Shown here: in pieces, positions 20,715-29,854 of the stretch
Layout: each line of letters begins with the position of its first letter
How positions within the stretch are numbered: position 1 is the stretch's first letter
Assembly: GCA_900317105.1 (NCBI GenBank)
Contig: ONFP01000016.1
Location: forward strand, 1 to 36,435
DNA: 36,435 bases
Reading direction: 5' to 3'
Source of the DNA: an uncultured Succinatimonas sp.
Lineage (GTDB): Bacteria > Pseudomonadota > Gammaproteobacteria > Enterobacterales > Succinivibrionaceae
Notes under the pieces: generated by a model
The model's database searches: none
What the model was told of the DNA's origin: nothing
What the model saw: only the letters and a program-made list of their open reading frames with translations
Made by a program: the position numbers and the translations under genes

Positions 20715-22562
20715 CTAGTTCTTTTCCTTAAAATCAGCGTTAAGCCATTCTTTAACAACTTCCGCTGTCAGCTGAGGTTCATTGGAAGCAAGTGTTCTGA
20801 CTGCCTTGAGCAGATCAGCTTCTTTATGAAGGTTAGGAAGTTCAATACCGCCTTCGTTATTGATGGTGTATACCTGATCAGCAAGTTCCTTGTTCTTGGC
20901 AATCAGGTTGAAATCGTCATAGCCATCAAGTGCAGACTGAGAATCAAGCTCATCCTGCTCTGCCTCTGATGACATATCCTCCTCGTCCTTGTGCAGCAGA
21001 TTGTTGAGCAGAGGACGTATCACGAAGATAACCACAATCAGCACAACAATTACAGAACCACCTATACGTACAAGTCTGTAGAAGAATTCCTGCTCATACC
21101 AAGGTAGAGGTGGTTTTACATCGCCATGAGGGAAGCAGACAGTTTCAACTTTAACAAAGTCACCGCGAGCTTCATTAAGTCCTAAACCACCGCGAACCAG
21201 ATCTGCTATCTTATCCAGATCCTGCTGAGAGCGAGGTTCATACTTAACCATACCGTCAGCATCCAACAGTCTGTCATAGTCAACAGCGACAGATACTGTC
21301 AGTCGAGAGACAATGTTTGATGGACGCACGGTATGTCTTACAGTTGTATCCACCTCATAGTTACGAACAGCCTCACGGCTTTCCTTACGGTTTGAGGTTG
21401 AATCTGAGGAGCTACCTGTACCATCCTTTAACTGCTGAGGAATTGCAGCGTTTGCAGGAGGCTGATTGGATAGAGAGCCAGGCACACCATAAGGATTTTT
21501 CTTATCCTCATTGCCGGACTGTTCCTTTAAGGTTTCTGAACGTATCGCCTGAGAGTCAGGATTATACAGCTGAGCTGTTTCTTCCTGAACGGTAGTGTCC
21601 AGAGTAACGTCAACTTCAGCAGAATAACGGCCAAGACCAAGCATAGGCATCAGAATTGAATCGAGCTTGTCTCGATATTGAGCTTCACGCATAGTTCTCA
21701 TTTCAAACTCGCGCTGAATCTTGCTCTCTGGAGTATCGCCCTTGACCTCAGCACTTAACTGACGTCCGTTGTGGTCTGTTACAGTAACGTCCTTTGATAA
21801 CAGATTATGTACAGAGGAAGCTACCAGGAATCTGATTGAGTTTACATTTTCAGGTGACAGATAAGTATTTGGTTTTAAAGTTACAACAACCGCAGCACTT
21901 GGTCTGCTCTTCTCTCTGGCAAAAACATTATCCTTTGGAATTGCCAGAAGAACGGTGGCATGAGAAATACCGTCAATTCGTTCAATGGCTCTTGCAAGCT
22001 GAACCTCTCGACTATGCTTGATGCGCTCATTTTCCATTCTCTGGGATACACCAAAGCCAGAGTCGGTCATAATAATCTGATCACCCTCATCAGTTGACTC
22101 CTGAGGCAGTGCAATTCCTTTACGCAGCATCTGCTCGGTAATCTCACTATACTCGCTGGCATCAACAATGATGGTGTTATTGTTTGACAGCTTATACTTG
22201 AAGCCTTCTGTATCCAGAAAATCAAGCACATTTCCAATTTCCGCAGAGGAATACTGACCAAGTTTTCTTTCTGTATCAGGGGCCTTAGTTGAAGTAGAGG
22301 TAAAACTGATTACCGCAAAAATAATACCGGCAACAAAAATAACCAGGAAAACGAGGATTACCAGACGGCGAACCATTTCACCATCTTTGAAAAAGCTTTT
22401 TATGGCGGAGTGCTTTTCAGGCAGACTAGTATTAACTGCAGTTCCAGTATCGGTGGACTCCAGCTCAGAGGACGAAGCCTCACTTGCGTCTGTTGTGGTA
22501 GGCAGATTACTTCCCTCTTGATTACCTGTACCAGGAGCTACCGGGAATCCATTTTCTGACAT
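20715..22562 (-). CDS. fliF: Flagellar MS-ring protein FliF
   Basis: Forms the membrane-embedded MS ring on which the flagellum is built. The 615-residue protein has two transmembrane helices (about 69-90 and 490-510), the YscJ-like ring-building domain between (GVSQRMENERIKHSREVQLARAIERIDG, IPKDNVFAREKSRPSAAVVV), a low-complexity insertion at about 340-395, and a cytoplasmic C terminus that binds FliG. GAGGAA lies 9 bases before the ATG. It follows fliE by 27 bases. Confidence 0.96.
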   Translation of the reverse strand: MSENGFPVAPGTGNQEGSNLPTTTDASEASSSELESTDTGTAVNTSLPEKHSAIKSFFKDGEMVRRLVILVFLVIFVAGIIFAVISFTSTSTKAPDTERKLGQYSSAEIGNVLDFLDTEGFKYKLSNNNTIIVDASEYSEITEQMLRKGIALPQESTDEGDQIIMTDSGFGVSQRMENERIKHSREVQLARAIERIDGISHATVLLAIPKDNVFAREKSRPSAAVVVTLKPNTYLSPENVNSIRFLVASSVHNLLSKDVTVTDHNGRQLSAEVKGDTPESKIQREFEMRTMREAQYRDKLDSILMPMLGLGRYSAEVDVTLDTTVQEETAQLYNPDSQAIRSETLKEQSGNEDKKNPYGVPGSLSNQPPANAAIPQQLKDGTGSSSDSTSNRKESREAVRNYEVDTTVRHTVRPSNIVSRLTVSVAVDYDRLLDADGMVKYEPRSQQDLDKIADLVRGGLGLNEARGDFVKVETVCFPHGDVKPPLPWYEQEFFYRLVRIGGSVIVVLIVVIFVIRPLLNNLLHKDEEDMSSEAEQDELDSQSALDGYDDFNLIAKNKELADQVYTINNEGGIELPNLHKEADLLKAVRTLASNEPQLTAEVVKEWLNADFKEKN

Positions 22563-22589
22563 ATTAGTTCCTCATCATCCAAATATGCA

Positions 22590-23015
22590 CTAAATCTGCA
22601 TCTGAGATATGGTTCTGTACGCTTCAATCATCTTGTTTCTGATCTGAACTGTCGCATCAAAGGACAGACTTGCCTTCTGAGTTGCAAGCATTACATCAGA
22701 CAGGGTCACTTTTCTATCCCCCAGATCAAAACGTGTCTGTTTATTGGCGGCGTCGTTCTGGAGGGTATTAACATTTTCAAAAGCTTCATGAAGCATATTG
22801 GCAAATGCACCAATATTATCTTTTGTCTGAACCGAATCTGTCTTATCCGATCCGTTCTGACCTGGCACCATTACAGGTGCATTCTCAATCTTTTGCTGTA
22901 ATGTATCTTTTGTGCCAGTTGATGCAACCTGTAGCGAACGCATATTCTGCTGCATTCTCTGAAGCTGATTTAACATTGTTGGATTTGCTACTAATGGATT
23001 GATCATTAAACTCAT
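22590..23015 (-). CDS. fliE: Flagellar hook-basal body protein FliE
   Basis: Connects the MS ring and the rod. The 141-residue protein carries the family core in its C-terminal half: FANMLHEAFENVNTLQNDA, then LSDVMLATQKASLSFDATVQIRNKMIEAYRTI. The N-terminal half is longer than in E. coli (104 residues). A perfect AGGAGG lies 6 bases before the ATG. It is the first gene of the fliE-J block. Confidence 0.95.
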   Translation of the reverse strand: MSLMINPLVANPTMLNQLQRMQQNMRSLQVASTGTKDTLQQKIENAPVMVPGQNGSDKTDSVQTKDNIGAFANMLHEAFENVNTLQNDAANKQTRFDLGDRKVTLSDVMLATQKASLSFDATVQIRNKMIEAYRTISQMQI

Positions 23016-23065
23016 AGTTTCCTCCTGTCAAAAAACTGACAGACACATAACGCTATGAGTATCTA

Positions 23066-23082
23066 ATCAATTAGCGTGCCAA
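23066..23082 (-). promoter_or_regulatory. Sigma-54-like promoter of the fliE-J block
   Basis: On the minus strand the bases read TTGGCACGCTAATTGAT. The -24 element TTGGCACG is perfect and the spacing to the -12 element is right, but the usual GC at -12 is GA. It lies 51 bases before the fliE start. Confidence 0.55.
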
Positions 23083-23206
23083 CTTTGAAATCAGGCATCT
23101 AAACAGAAACTGCTACTAGTTTAATCGTACTTTCTTTTGAATAAATACAAAAAGAAAAAATATCAAAGAGTTGAGTTAAATCGCATAAATAAACACGCAC
23201 ATAGGA

Positions 23207-23229
23207 AGGCCGGCAGAATAAGCCGGCCT
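23207..23229 (-). terminator. GC-rich hairpin after the asparaginase gene
   Basis: AGGCCGGC (23207-23214) and GCCGGCCT (23222-23229) form a strong 8-base stem with a 7-base loop, 30 bases after the asparaginase stop. No T-run follows on the minus strand, so it may need Rho or serve to protect the 3' end. Confidence 0.55.
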
Positions 23230-23258
23230 AAAAAGAAACTTATCAGCTCGAAAAAGGA

Positions 23259-24401
23259 TTAGTATTTGTCAAAAATCTTCTGAATTTCAGCCTTCTTTGA
23301 AGTCTTGGTTAGAGCAAGTCTCAAAAGAACTGCAGCCTTCTGTGGCTGAAGATCATCACAGCGCAGAACATTGGCAATATCATAGTCGTCACTTGCTGCA
23401 ACATAGCCTGTTCCTACACGGGTACTGCGGACAACAATCATCTCAGGATGTCTTGCAATTGCTTCTTTCCAGCTTACACTGTACTCACCGCTGCCTGCAC
23501 CTGCAATAACAATTCCCTTGTACCCCTTCTGTGCATAGTAGTCAATAACTGAACCGTCGGTGTCAACATTGAAATAAAGCACGGCTACCTTTGGTAGAGT
23601 CTTCAGATTTGAAACATTGAACTCTGTATTTACAGTGTGCTTCTTCACAGGCTGACTGTAGAACAGAACATTGTCGTCAATTACATAGCCCATGCTCCCA
23701 TAATCACCGGAGCTGAAAGCATTTACATTGAAGGTGCTGATCTTGCGTACATCACGGGCACCATAGATTCTGTCAGAGATAACAGCCATAACGCCTTTCC
23801 CCTTGGCAGCAGGATTTGAAGCCAGAGCAACAGACTGATGCAGATTTAGAGGGCCATCTGCAGAAATTGCGGTTGCCGGTCTCATAGAGCCGGTTACAAC
23901 CACAGGTTTATCGGTCTTTAAGGCCAGATTCAGGAAGTAGGCGGTTTCATCAAGAGTATCTGTACCGTGAGTAATTACAAAACCTGAAATAGCAGGATCT
24001 TTTGCGAGTTTATTTATGCGGTTGGCAATCTGAAGCCAGATTTCAGAGGTGATATCATCTGAGTTGATATTGCAGATCTGCTCACCGTGCACCTTAGCAA
24101 CATCCTGAAGTTTTGCTGCCTGAGCTAAAGCCTCAACATTCAGCTGACCAGGCTTGTAGTTGGTTGATTTACCCTCTGCGCCTGTACCGGCAATAGTTCC
24201 ACCGGTTGCAAGAATAGCAACGGTTGGCAGATTCTTTTTAACTTTCTTCTCTGCTACAGGAGTACTTACTACAGCTGATTCAGCTGTGGTTGCAGTCTGA
24301 ACCTGAGGCTGAGACTGTTCGGTTGTAGCACAGCCTGTTGTAATAGCTAAAGCAAAAGCTATTGGTAGAATAGCTACACCTTGAAATAGATTTTTTTTCA
24401 T
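23259..24401 (-). CDS. ansB: Exported type II L-asparaginase, probable lipoprotein
   Basis: Hydrolyses asparagine to aspartate and ammonia outside the cytoplasm; in anaerobes the aspartate can feed fumarate respiration. The 380-residue product has both catalytic threonine motifs, ATGGTIAG near residue 65 and HGTDTLDETAY near 145, and the family C terminus (LNPQKA-like LQPQKAAVLLRLALTKT). The N terminus has a signal segment with Cys24 in AITTGC; the residue at -3 is Thr, so the lipobox is imperfect and plain signal-peptidase cleavage is possible. The ATG at 24401 has GGAG 8 bases upstream and is preferred to the in-frame ATG at 24434, which would spoil the signal peptide. Confidence 0.93.
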   Translation of the reverse strand: MKKNLFQGVAILPIAFALAITTGCATTEQSQPQVQTATTAESAVVSTPVAEKKVKKNLPTVAILATGGTIAGTGAEGKSTNYKPGQLNVEALAQAAKLQDVAKVHGEQICNINSDDITSEIWLQIANRINKLAKDPAISGFVITHGTDTLDETAYFLNLALKTDKPVVVTGSMRPATAISADGPLNLHQSVALASNPAAKGKGVMAVISDRIYGARDVRKISTFNVNAFSSGDYGSMGYVIDDNVLFYSQPVKKHTVNTEFNVSNLKTLPKVAVLYFNVDTDGSVIDYYAQKGYKGIVIAGAGSGEYSVSWKEAIARHPEMIVVRSTRVGTGYVAASDDYDIANVLRCDDLQPQKAAVLLRLALTKTSKKAEIQKIFDKY

Positions 24402-24887
24402 AAATAAACTCCATAGTTTGTAACAAATTTCCATACCTTAACGGTAAAGAACAGGAAAATCCTCTTTGTACAGCACACATCTGATATTTAGAGGATTTAC
24501 TTTATTGCTAGCTCCGACTGACGATGATATGTGTCTGATTTTATGATGTTATTTAATTAAAACGACCTGATACTGAAAAATCTCCCCCAAAAAGACCAAA
24601 TTGAACTGATTAGACGCACAAAATCACTCTGCAGGTGCAGGTACCCCATGAAAGAGGCTGTTCTTTTCAAAACAGAAAGACACAAACAGAGAATATTTCT
24701 GCAAAAAAAGCAAAGCTTCAATGCTAGTATAAAATTTATATAAATCAGAATTTATGACAATTTTCATAGATTAGAAAATTGAGGTGTTGCTTACATAAAC
24801 AATAGATCTTTTATAAATATCTGAATACCCTCTGTTAATTTGACCTATATTTAAATATAGCGAACGAATTTTGTCGGAGTTTAATTT
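24402..24887. other. 486-base divergent gap between ansB and a small membrane gene
   Basis: No gene is visible. It should carry the promoters of both flanking genes. I note an 8-base inverted repeat AAATCCTC/GAGGATTT (24457-24464 and 24491-24498) and a 16-base perfect palindrome at 24845-24860. I looked for an FNR site (TTGAT-N4-ATCAA) and a CRP site and found none convincing. Confidence 0.65.
24845..24860 (+). promoter_or_regulatory. Perfect 16-base palindrome before the 24888 gene
   Basis: CTATATTTAAATATAG is a perfect palindrome ending 27 bases before the ATG. A TTGACC -35-like box (24840-24845) overlaps its left edge, so a bound protein would block the promoter. The AT-rich setting makes palindromes likelier by chance. 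Confidence 0.4.
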
Positions 24888-25301
24888 ATGCTATTGAATA
24901 TCGCCTATGTTGTAGCAGGAGTCCTGCTGATATTCTTCATCTACAACATGTTTATAAAAAACAAACCAACCTTCCGAAGCTCATGTATGTTTATTGCAGG
25001 CATAATGAGTGTTGCAGCCTGTACCTATATTCTTTCAACTAAAATAGATGAAAGACTTAATGATTCTCTGCATCAGGGGCAGCCTCGCTCAGTATCCTGT
25101 ATGTTCAACAATCCAGAAGTTAATCCAAAGACTTTCTCTGACGATGTTGGCAGGTATGCAGCTTTATGCAAAGTTGACTATGAAAAGAAGTATGGTGATT
25201 CAATCAAGATCCTTCCATCGTATGAGTATTCGTTTATAGATTCAGGTGCATATCTTGATGTTACATTCGATGTAATTGAACTGATTAAAGACAATAAATA
25301 G
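24888..25301 (+). CDS. Unknown membrane-anchored protein
   Basis: A 137-residue protein with two membrane helices (about 4-23 and 33-50) and a soluble C-terminal part (52-137) with three cysteines in all outside the first helix (33 and 45 in or near helix two, 71 and 94 beyond it). GGAG lies 9 bases before the ATG, and a strong terminator follows, so it is a single-gene unit. No family is recognised and no catalytic motif is visible. The soluble part contains FSDDVGRYAALCKVDYEKKYG and ends with a mixed beta segment (AYLDVTFDVIEL). Confidence 0.75.
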   Translation: MLLNIAYVVAGVLLIFFIYNMFIKNKPTFRSSCMFIAGIMSVAACTYILSTKIDERLNDSLHQGQPRSVSCMFNNPEVNPKTFSDDVGRYAALCKVDYEKKYGDSIKILPSYEYSFIDSGAYLDVTFDVIELIKDNK

Positions 25302-25320
25302 TATTTCAATAGACATTCAG

Positions 25321-25353
25321 AAAAGCTATCACACTACAGTGATAGCTTTTTTT
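25321..25353 (+). terminator. Intrinsic terminator after the 24888 gene
   Basis: AAAAGCTATCAC (25321-25332) pairs perfectly with GTGATAGCTTTT (25339-25350) around the loop ACTACA, with T continuing to 25353. Confidence 0.92.
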
Positions 25354-25406
25354 GGCCTTATATTTTTTTAAATTGAAATTATTCTTTTATTTTCATTCAT
25401 CAGAAA

Positions 25407-25440
25407 TAAAAAAAAGCTTCCACGTTTTATTGTGAAAGCT
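25407..25440 (-). terminator. Intrinsic terminator after rpiA
   Basis: On the minus strand AGCTTTCAC (25440-25432) pairs with GTGGAAGCT (25423-25415) with one G-U pair, followed by eight T (25414-25407). It faces the plus-strand terminator at 25321-25353. Confidence 0.88.
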
Positions 25441-25469
25441 CTTTTCGAAAACAGTTTAAATTTAAGGTG

Positions 25470-26132
25470 TTAACCGCGTTTTAAAACCTTAACACCTTCT
25501 TCAGTTGCGTAAAGCACAATATCAGCGCCCTTTGAAGCAAACAGTCCTACGGTTACTACACCAGGGATCTGATTAATCTTCTGCTCTAAGGCCAGAGGAT
25601 CGGTGATATTAAGGCCATGAACATCAAGGATTTCACAGCCGTTATCGGTAATGCAGTCCTTACGAAGAACAGGCTCACCACCTAATGCTCTCAAAGTTCT
25701 TGCGACCTGCTCACGGGCCATAGGAATAATCTCTACAGGCAGAGGGAACTTACCTAAGGTCTCAACCAACTTTGACTTATCTACAATACAGATAAACTTC
25801 TTAGCCATTGAAGTCAGGATCTTCTCTCTTGTCAGACAGGCACCACCGCCCTTGATCATATTGAAGTTAGGATCAACCTCATCAGCACCGTCGATATAAA
25901 CCTCATAAGGCTGTGTTTCGTTAGGATCAACAACATTAACGCCAATTGCTTTTAATGCCTCTGTGGTCTTATTTGATGAGCTTACTGCTGCAGAAACAGG
26001 AACCTTATTGATTCCGATCTGCTCAATAAACTTCATAACGGTTGAACCACTACCAACACCTAAAACACTTCCTGATGGAATATAATCTAAGGCAGCTTTA
26101 GCCACCATTACCTTCAATTCATCCTGTGTCAT
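25470..26132 (-). CDS. rpiA: Ribose-5-phosphate isomerase A
   Basis: Interconverts ribose 5-phosphate and ribulose 5-phosphate in the non-oxidative pentose phosphate pathway. The 220-residue length is the family norm (E. coli 219). Diagnostic motifs are GVGSGSTVMKFIE (about 21-33), SSNKTTEAL, the active-site DGADEVD (about 81-87) and KGGGACLTREKI (about 94-105). AAGGAA lies 8 bases before the ATG. It follows tyrS by 32 bases on the same strand and ends at a good terminator, so tyrS-rpiA may be one transcript. Confidence 0.96.
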   Translation of the reverse strand: MTQDELKVMVAKAALDYIPSGSVLGVGSGSTVMKFIEQIGINKVPVSAAVSSSNKTTEALKAIGVNVVDPNETQPYEVYIDGADEVDPNFNMIKGGGACLTREKILTSMAKKFICIVDKSKLVETLGKFPLPVEIIPMAREQVARTLRALGGEPVLRKDCITDNGCEILDVHGLNITDPLALEQKINQIPGVVTVGLFASKGADIVLYATEEGVKVLKRG

Positions 26133-26164
26133 ACAATTATTCCTTAATGTCTGTAAAAAAAACT

Positions 26165-27352
26165 TTATTCAACAGTAACTTTAGCAAAACGACGCTTGCC
26201 AACCTGCCAGATTGCAGTACCCTTCTCTACAGGAGCATTCTTATCTGTAATAACCTTGCCTTCGCACTTAACAGCATTCTGCTTCAGCATACGCATAGCT
26301 TCAGAGGTAGACTCACAAAGACCTGCATCCTTTAACAGATTTGGAATAGTCTGTGAATTTACGGTTACTTCCTGAATATCCTCAGGCAGAGCTCCCTTGG
26401 CAAACTGAGATTTGAAGCCTTCAACAGCCTCATTTGCAGCTTCCTCACCGTGGTATCTTGCAACAATTTCACGACCAAGTTCAATCTTGGCATCACGTGG
26501 ATTCTTACCATTATTCAGGCAGTCATCCTTGATGGCCTTAATTTCATCAACTGTCTTGAATGACAGTAAGTCATAGTATGACCACATCAGGTCGTCAGAA
26601 ATAGACATGATCTTGCCAAACATCTCTTTAGGAGCCTCGGTGACACCAATGTAGTTGTGCTTTGACTTTGACATTTTCACAACACCGTCAAGGCCAACCA
26701 GAAGAGGCATCATCAGTACGCACTGAGGTTCCATGCCTGCGTCCTTCTGCAGCTCACGTCCCATCAGCAGATTGAATTTCTGATCGGTACCGCCAAGCTC
26801 AACATCTGCCTTAATAGCAACTGAATCATAGCCCTGAAATAATGGATACAGGAACTCATGAATAGAAATAGGCTGTTTTGCAGCAAAACGCTTGGAGAAA
26901 TCATCACGCTCCAGCATACGGGCAACTGTAAGCTTAGCTGCAAGCTTAATTGTTCCAGCGGCACCAAGTTTCTCACACCACTCGCTGTTATAGCGGATTT
27001 CTGTTAAATCTTTATCCAGAATTTTGAATGCCTGCTCTGCATAGGTCTTTGCATTCTCAAGAATCTGCTCACGAGGAAGTTCTGGACGAGTTGCATTTTT
27101 ACCAGATGGATCACCGATTGCAGCGGTAAAGTCACCAATGATAAGAACAATCTTGTGGCCAAGTTTCTGGAAGGTACGAAGCTTGTTTAGGATAACGGTG
27201 TGTCCTAAATGAATATCAGGAGCAGTTGGATCCATACCCAGTTTGATAACTAACTGTTTACCTGACTCCAGTTTCTTTTTAAGTTCATCTAGAGGAATGA
27301 TTTCCTCGGCACCACGAGTAATTTCACGTAATGCATTTTCGATATCAGACAT
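26165..27352 (-). CDS. tyrS: Tyrosyl-tRNA synthetase
   Basis: Class I aminoacyl-tRNA synthetase that charges tRNA-Tyr. The 395-residue protein has the HIGH-type motif HLGH (48-51), the KMSKS motif in [12 protein letters not shown] (about 230), and a C-terminal S4-like RNA-binding domain (about 335-395). The KMSKS form and length place it with the second TyrRS group (TyrZ-like) rather than E. coli TyrS with KFGKT. AAAGG lies 8 bases before the ATG. It is divergent from anmK. No T-box leader is seen. Confidence 0.96.
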   Translation of the reverse strand: MSDIENALREITRGAEEIIPLDELKKKLESGKQLVIKLGMDPTAPDIHLGHTVILNKLRTFQKLGHKIVLIIGDFTAAIGDPSGKNATRPELPREQILENAKTYAEQAFKILDKDLTEIRYNSEWCEKLGAAGTIKLAAKLTVARMLERDDFSKRFAAKQPISIHEFLYPLFQGYDSVAIKADVELGGTDQKFNLLMGRELQKDAGMEPQCVLMMPLLVGLDGVVKMSKSKHNYIGVTEAPKEMFGKIMSISDDLMWSYYDLLSFKTVDEIKAIKDDCLNNGKNPRDAKIELGREIVARYHGEEAANEAVEGFKSQFAKGALPEDIQEVTVNSQTIPNLLKDAGLCESTSEAMRMLKQNAVKCEGKVITDKNAPVEKGTAIWQVGKRRFAKVTVE

Positions 27353-27494
27353 CGTATAACCTTTTAATTAAAAACGTTGCAAAATTTGCATAAAAAAAAA
27401 TATAAGTCGCAATATTTTAATATAATTTGATCATGATCTAAACAGAAAAAAGCACAAATAGGCTTAAAAAAAGCTTAATCACAAGGAAATAACA

Positions 27495-28625
27495 ATGACT
27501 GAGCTTTATATAGGTTTGATGTCAGGCACAAGTATTGACGGCATTGACGCTGTTCTGGTGGAATTCGACACAAACAAAAGCAGAATCTTGAATAGTACCA
27601 GTGTGGATTATGATGAAGATACCCGCAAACTTCTGCACTCTTTATGTTCACCATCAGACGATGAGATTGAAAAGGCAGGAGTAGCCAGAGTAAAAATTGC
27701 CGAGTATGAAGCCAAAGCCGTAAACACACTTCTGGATGAGGCAAAAATCAAGCCTGAAGAGGTTAAGGCAATTGGCTCCCACGGGCAGACTGTAAGACAT
27801 CGACCTTCAAAAGGATTTTCCCTGCAGCTTGATAACGGAGCGCTTCTCTGTGCGCTTACCGGAATTGATACCGTATGCGATTTCCGCTCAGCTGACATTG
27901 CTCATGGAGGAAACGGAGCTCCTTTAACACAGGCATTCCACAGTATGCAGTTCAGAGATGATAAAAAGGTATCAATGGTACTGAATCTCGGAGGCATATC
28001 CAACCTGACAGTTGTTGATACAGACGGCAGAATCCTTGAAGCGTTTGATACAGGCCCTGCCAACACTTTGATTGACAGTACCTGCAGAACCCTGCTAAAT
28101 ATTCCCTATGACAAAGATGCTAAATTAGCGTTAAAGGGTAAGGTTATACCTGCACTGCTTGAAAAATATATGCAGTCTCCATACCTGAAACTACAACCGC
28201 CAAAATCAACCGGACGAGAGGATTTCGGTCTTGATTTTATTAAGGAGGAACTGCTCTTTGCTACACAGGATGAAACTTTCATCAATGATCTGATAGCGAC
28301 TCTGAGCGAATTCACGGTAATGGTTAATGTAAATGCCATCAGAATGTGTATGTATCGACATAAAATCTCTGACGCACGACTGGTTCTATGTGGAGGCGGA
28401 GCCTATAATCCTTATATAAAGACAGGTCTTGAAAAAAATCTTCAGAAAAACAATGTTTCTGTAATGACAGCAGAAGAGCTTAATGTGAATTCAAAGCTCC
28501 TAGAAGCTCACGCCTTTGCCTTCTTTGCATACAAGTTTATGCACAGAGAATGCCTCAGGCTTGGTGACTCCACCGGTGCAAGGGAACCGTCAATTCTAGG
28601 CTGTCTGTATCCGGCGGTACATTAA
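27495..28625 (+). CDS. anmK: Anhydro-N-acetylmuramic acid kinase
   Basis: Converts 1,6-anhydro-N-acetylmuramic acid and ATP to MurNAc 6-phosphate, a step of peptidoglycan recycling. The 376-residue protein carries GLMSGTSIDGIDAVL at the N terminus (7-21), SHGQTVRH, the DTGPANTLID segment near 185, and LCGGGAYNP near 300, all family signatures of this ASKHA-fold kinase. AAGGAA lies 6-7 bases before the ATG. The next gene starts 9 bases after its stop, so they are probably co-transcribed. Confidence 0.95.
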   Translation: MTELYIGLMSGTSIDGIDAVLVEFDTNKSRILNSTSVDYDEDTRKLLHSLCSPSDDEIEKAGVARVKIAEYEAKAVNTLLDEAKIKPEEVKAIGSHGQTVRHRPSKGFSLQLDNGALLCALTGIDTVCDFRSADIAHGGNGAPLTQAFHSMQFRDDKKVSMVLNLGGISNLTVVDTDGRILEAFDTGPANTLIDSTCRTLLNIPYDKDAKLALKGKVIPALLEKYMQSPYLKLQPPKSTGREDFGLDFIKEELLFATQDETFINDLIATLSEFTVMVNVNAIRMCMYRHKISDARLVLCGGGAYNPYIKTGLEKNLQKNNVSVMTAEELNVNSKLLEAHAFAFFAYKFMHRECLRLGDSTGAREPSILGCLYPAVH

Positions 28626-28634
28626 GAGAGTGAT

Positions 28635-29774
28635 ATGTTAGCGTTTAAGTTATTTCCTTTTATCCAGGCAATTGTAATCATTCTATGCTTTATTCTGCCT
28701 CTAAAAAAGGTAAGTCTAAAGTACAGGATTCTGCTTGCTTTAATCTTTGGACTTGGAAGTCTTAAACAATACATCTATATCTTCTCTGGCGGTGATATGA
28801 TGGATCCAAAGCTCACAAGGTATCCCGCCATCTTCTTTGACACTATCTATTTCAGCTCCATTTTTCTGTTTCTTCTGACTTTGCTCAGAATGCTCATCAA
28901 CGGACTGTACAAGCTTTCAAGACTGAATTTTTCAAAATTAATTATTCCTGCTCAATCAACAAGATATGCAGCTCTGTTTCTGCTCATAGCCTGCCTCATC
29001 GGAGGACGTGCAGTATTCAATGGTTTTGCGCCTCCTGTTGATAAATTCTATGAAATTTCAGTAAAAGATCTTCCTGCAGAAGCAAACGATCTGCGTATTG
29101 TTGAACTTGCAGACCTCCATATTTCTGCACCAACCATACCTTCAGAGATTGAAGATATCGTTGCAAGAGTAAACAAGAATGAGCCAGATCTTATTCTGAT
29201 TGCAGGAGATTTTGTGGATGGTTCAATTGAAGAACTGGATCACATGACAAAAATTCTCTTCAAGCTCAAAGCAAAATACGGAGTATATGCTGTTTCCGGT
29301 AATCATGAGCTTTACTCTGGATATAAAGAATGGATTGATTATTTCGAAAAAGGCGGAATAAAGTTTTTGGAAAATGACAGTACCATTATCAGAAACGAAA
29401 ATGATGTACCTCTTTTAAATCTTTGCGGAGTTATTGATATCTCAGCAAGCCGTTTTCATCTGCCTGCAGCTGATATTGCTAAAGCAACCGCCAATACAGA
29501 CAGAAAGCTTCCAACAATTTTCATGTCTCACCAGCCAAAGATTGCAAACCAGCTCAAGGAGATATCCGATCTTACCTTCTGCGGACATACCCATGGCGGA
29601 CTTATGCCTGGTCTAAAACAGATTGTGGCAAAAGTAAACGGAGGTTACGTCAGTGGACTTTACAATACCGGCAGACAGAGAGTAATAGTATCTAACGGCA
29701 CCAGAATATGGGCAGGAGCTCCTCTAAGACTTCACGACCCATCACAGATTATTTATGTGACACTTAAACAGTAG
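28635..29774 (+). CDS. Membrane-anchored calcineurin-like metallophosphoesterase
   Basis: A 379-residue protein with four N-terminal membrane helices (about 4-22, 31-50, 65-88, 110-130) and a metallophosphatase domain from 150 on. All five metal motifs are visible: D160-L-H162 (ELADLHIS), G-D192 (IAGDFVDG), G-N223-H224-E, SH299QP and GH318TH320GG. This matches YkuE-type membrane phosphoesterases; the substrate cannot be told, with phospholipid or lipid-linked phosphates and cyclic nucleotides all possible. Its start is 9 bases after the anmK stop with GAGAG upstream, so it is probably in the anmK operon. Confidence 0.88.
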   Translation: MLAFKLFPFIQAIVIILCFILPLKKVSLKYRILLALIFGLGSLKQYIYIFSGGDMMDPKLTRYPAIFFDTIYFSSIFLFLLTLLRMLINGLYKLSRLNFSKLIIPAQSTRYAALFLLIACLIGGRAVFNGFAPPVDKFYEISVKDLPAEANDLRIVELADLHISAPTIPSEIEDIVARVNKNEPDLILIAGDFVDGSIEELDHMTKILFKLKAKYGVYAVSGNHELYSGYKEWIDYFEKGGIKFLENDSTIIRNENDVPLLNLCGVIDISASRFHLPAADIAKATANTDRKLPTIFMSHQPKIANQLKEISDLTFCGHTHGGLMPGLKQIVAKVNGGYVSGLYNTGRQRVIVSNGTRIWAGAPLRLHDPSQIIYVTLKQ

Positions 29775-29813
29775 AGTTCACGCTATCTCACATTTCCTTT
29801 GATTTCAGTCACC

Positions 29814-29819
29814 TATAAT
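29814..29819 (+). promoter_or_regulatory. Candidate -10 box before the GH36 gene
   Basis: TATAAT lies 36 bases before the ATG at 29855. No good -35 hexamer is found 16-18 bases upstream. The box is flanked by an inverted repeat CTATCT (about 29782) and AGATAG (about 29824). Confidence 0.35.
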
Positions 29820-29854
29820 TCAAGATAGTGTTGTGCATCTGAGAGGATTGAGAG

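Noticed and set aside
21317-21595. 92-codon plus-strand frame inside fliF
   Set aside because: Antisense shadow of fliF with no similarity to known proteins.
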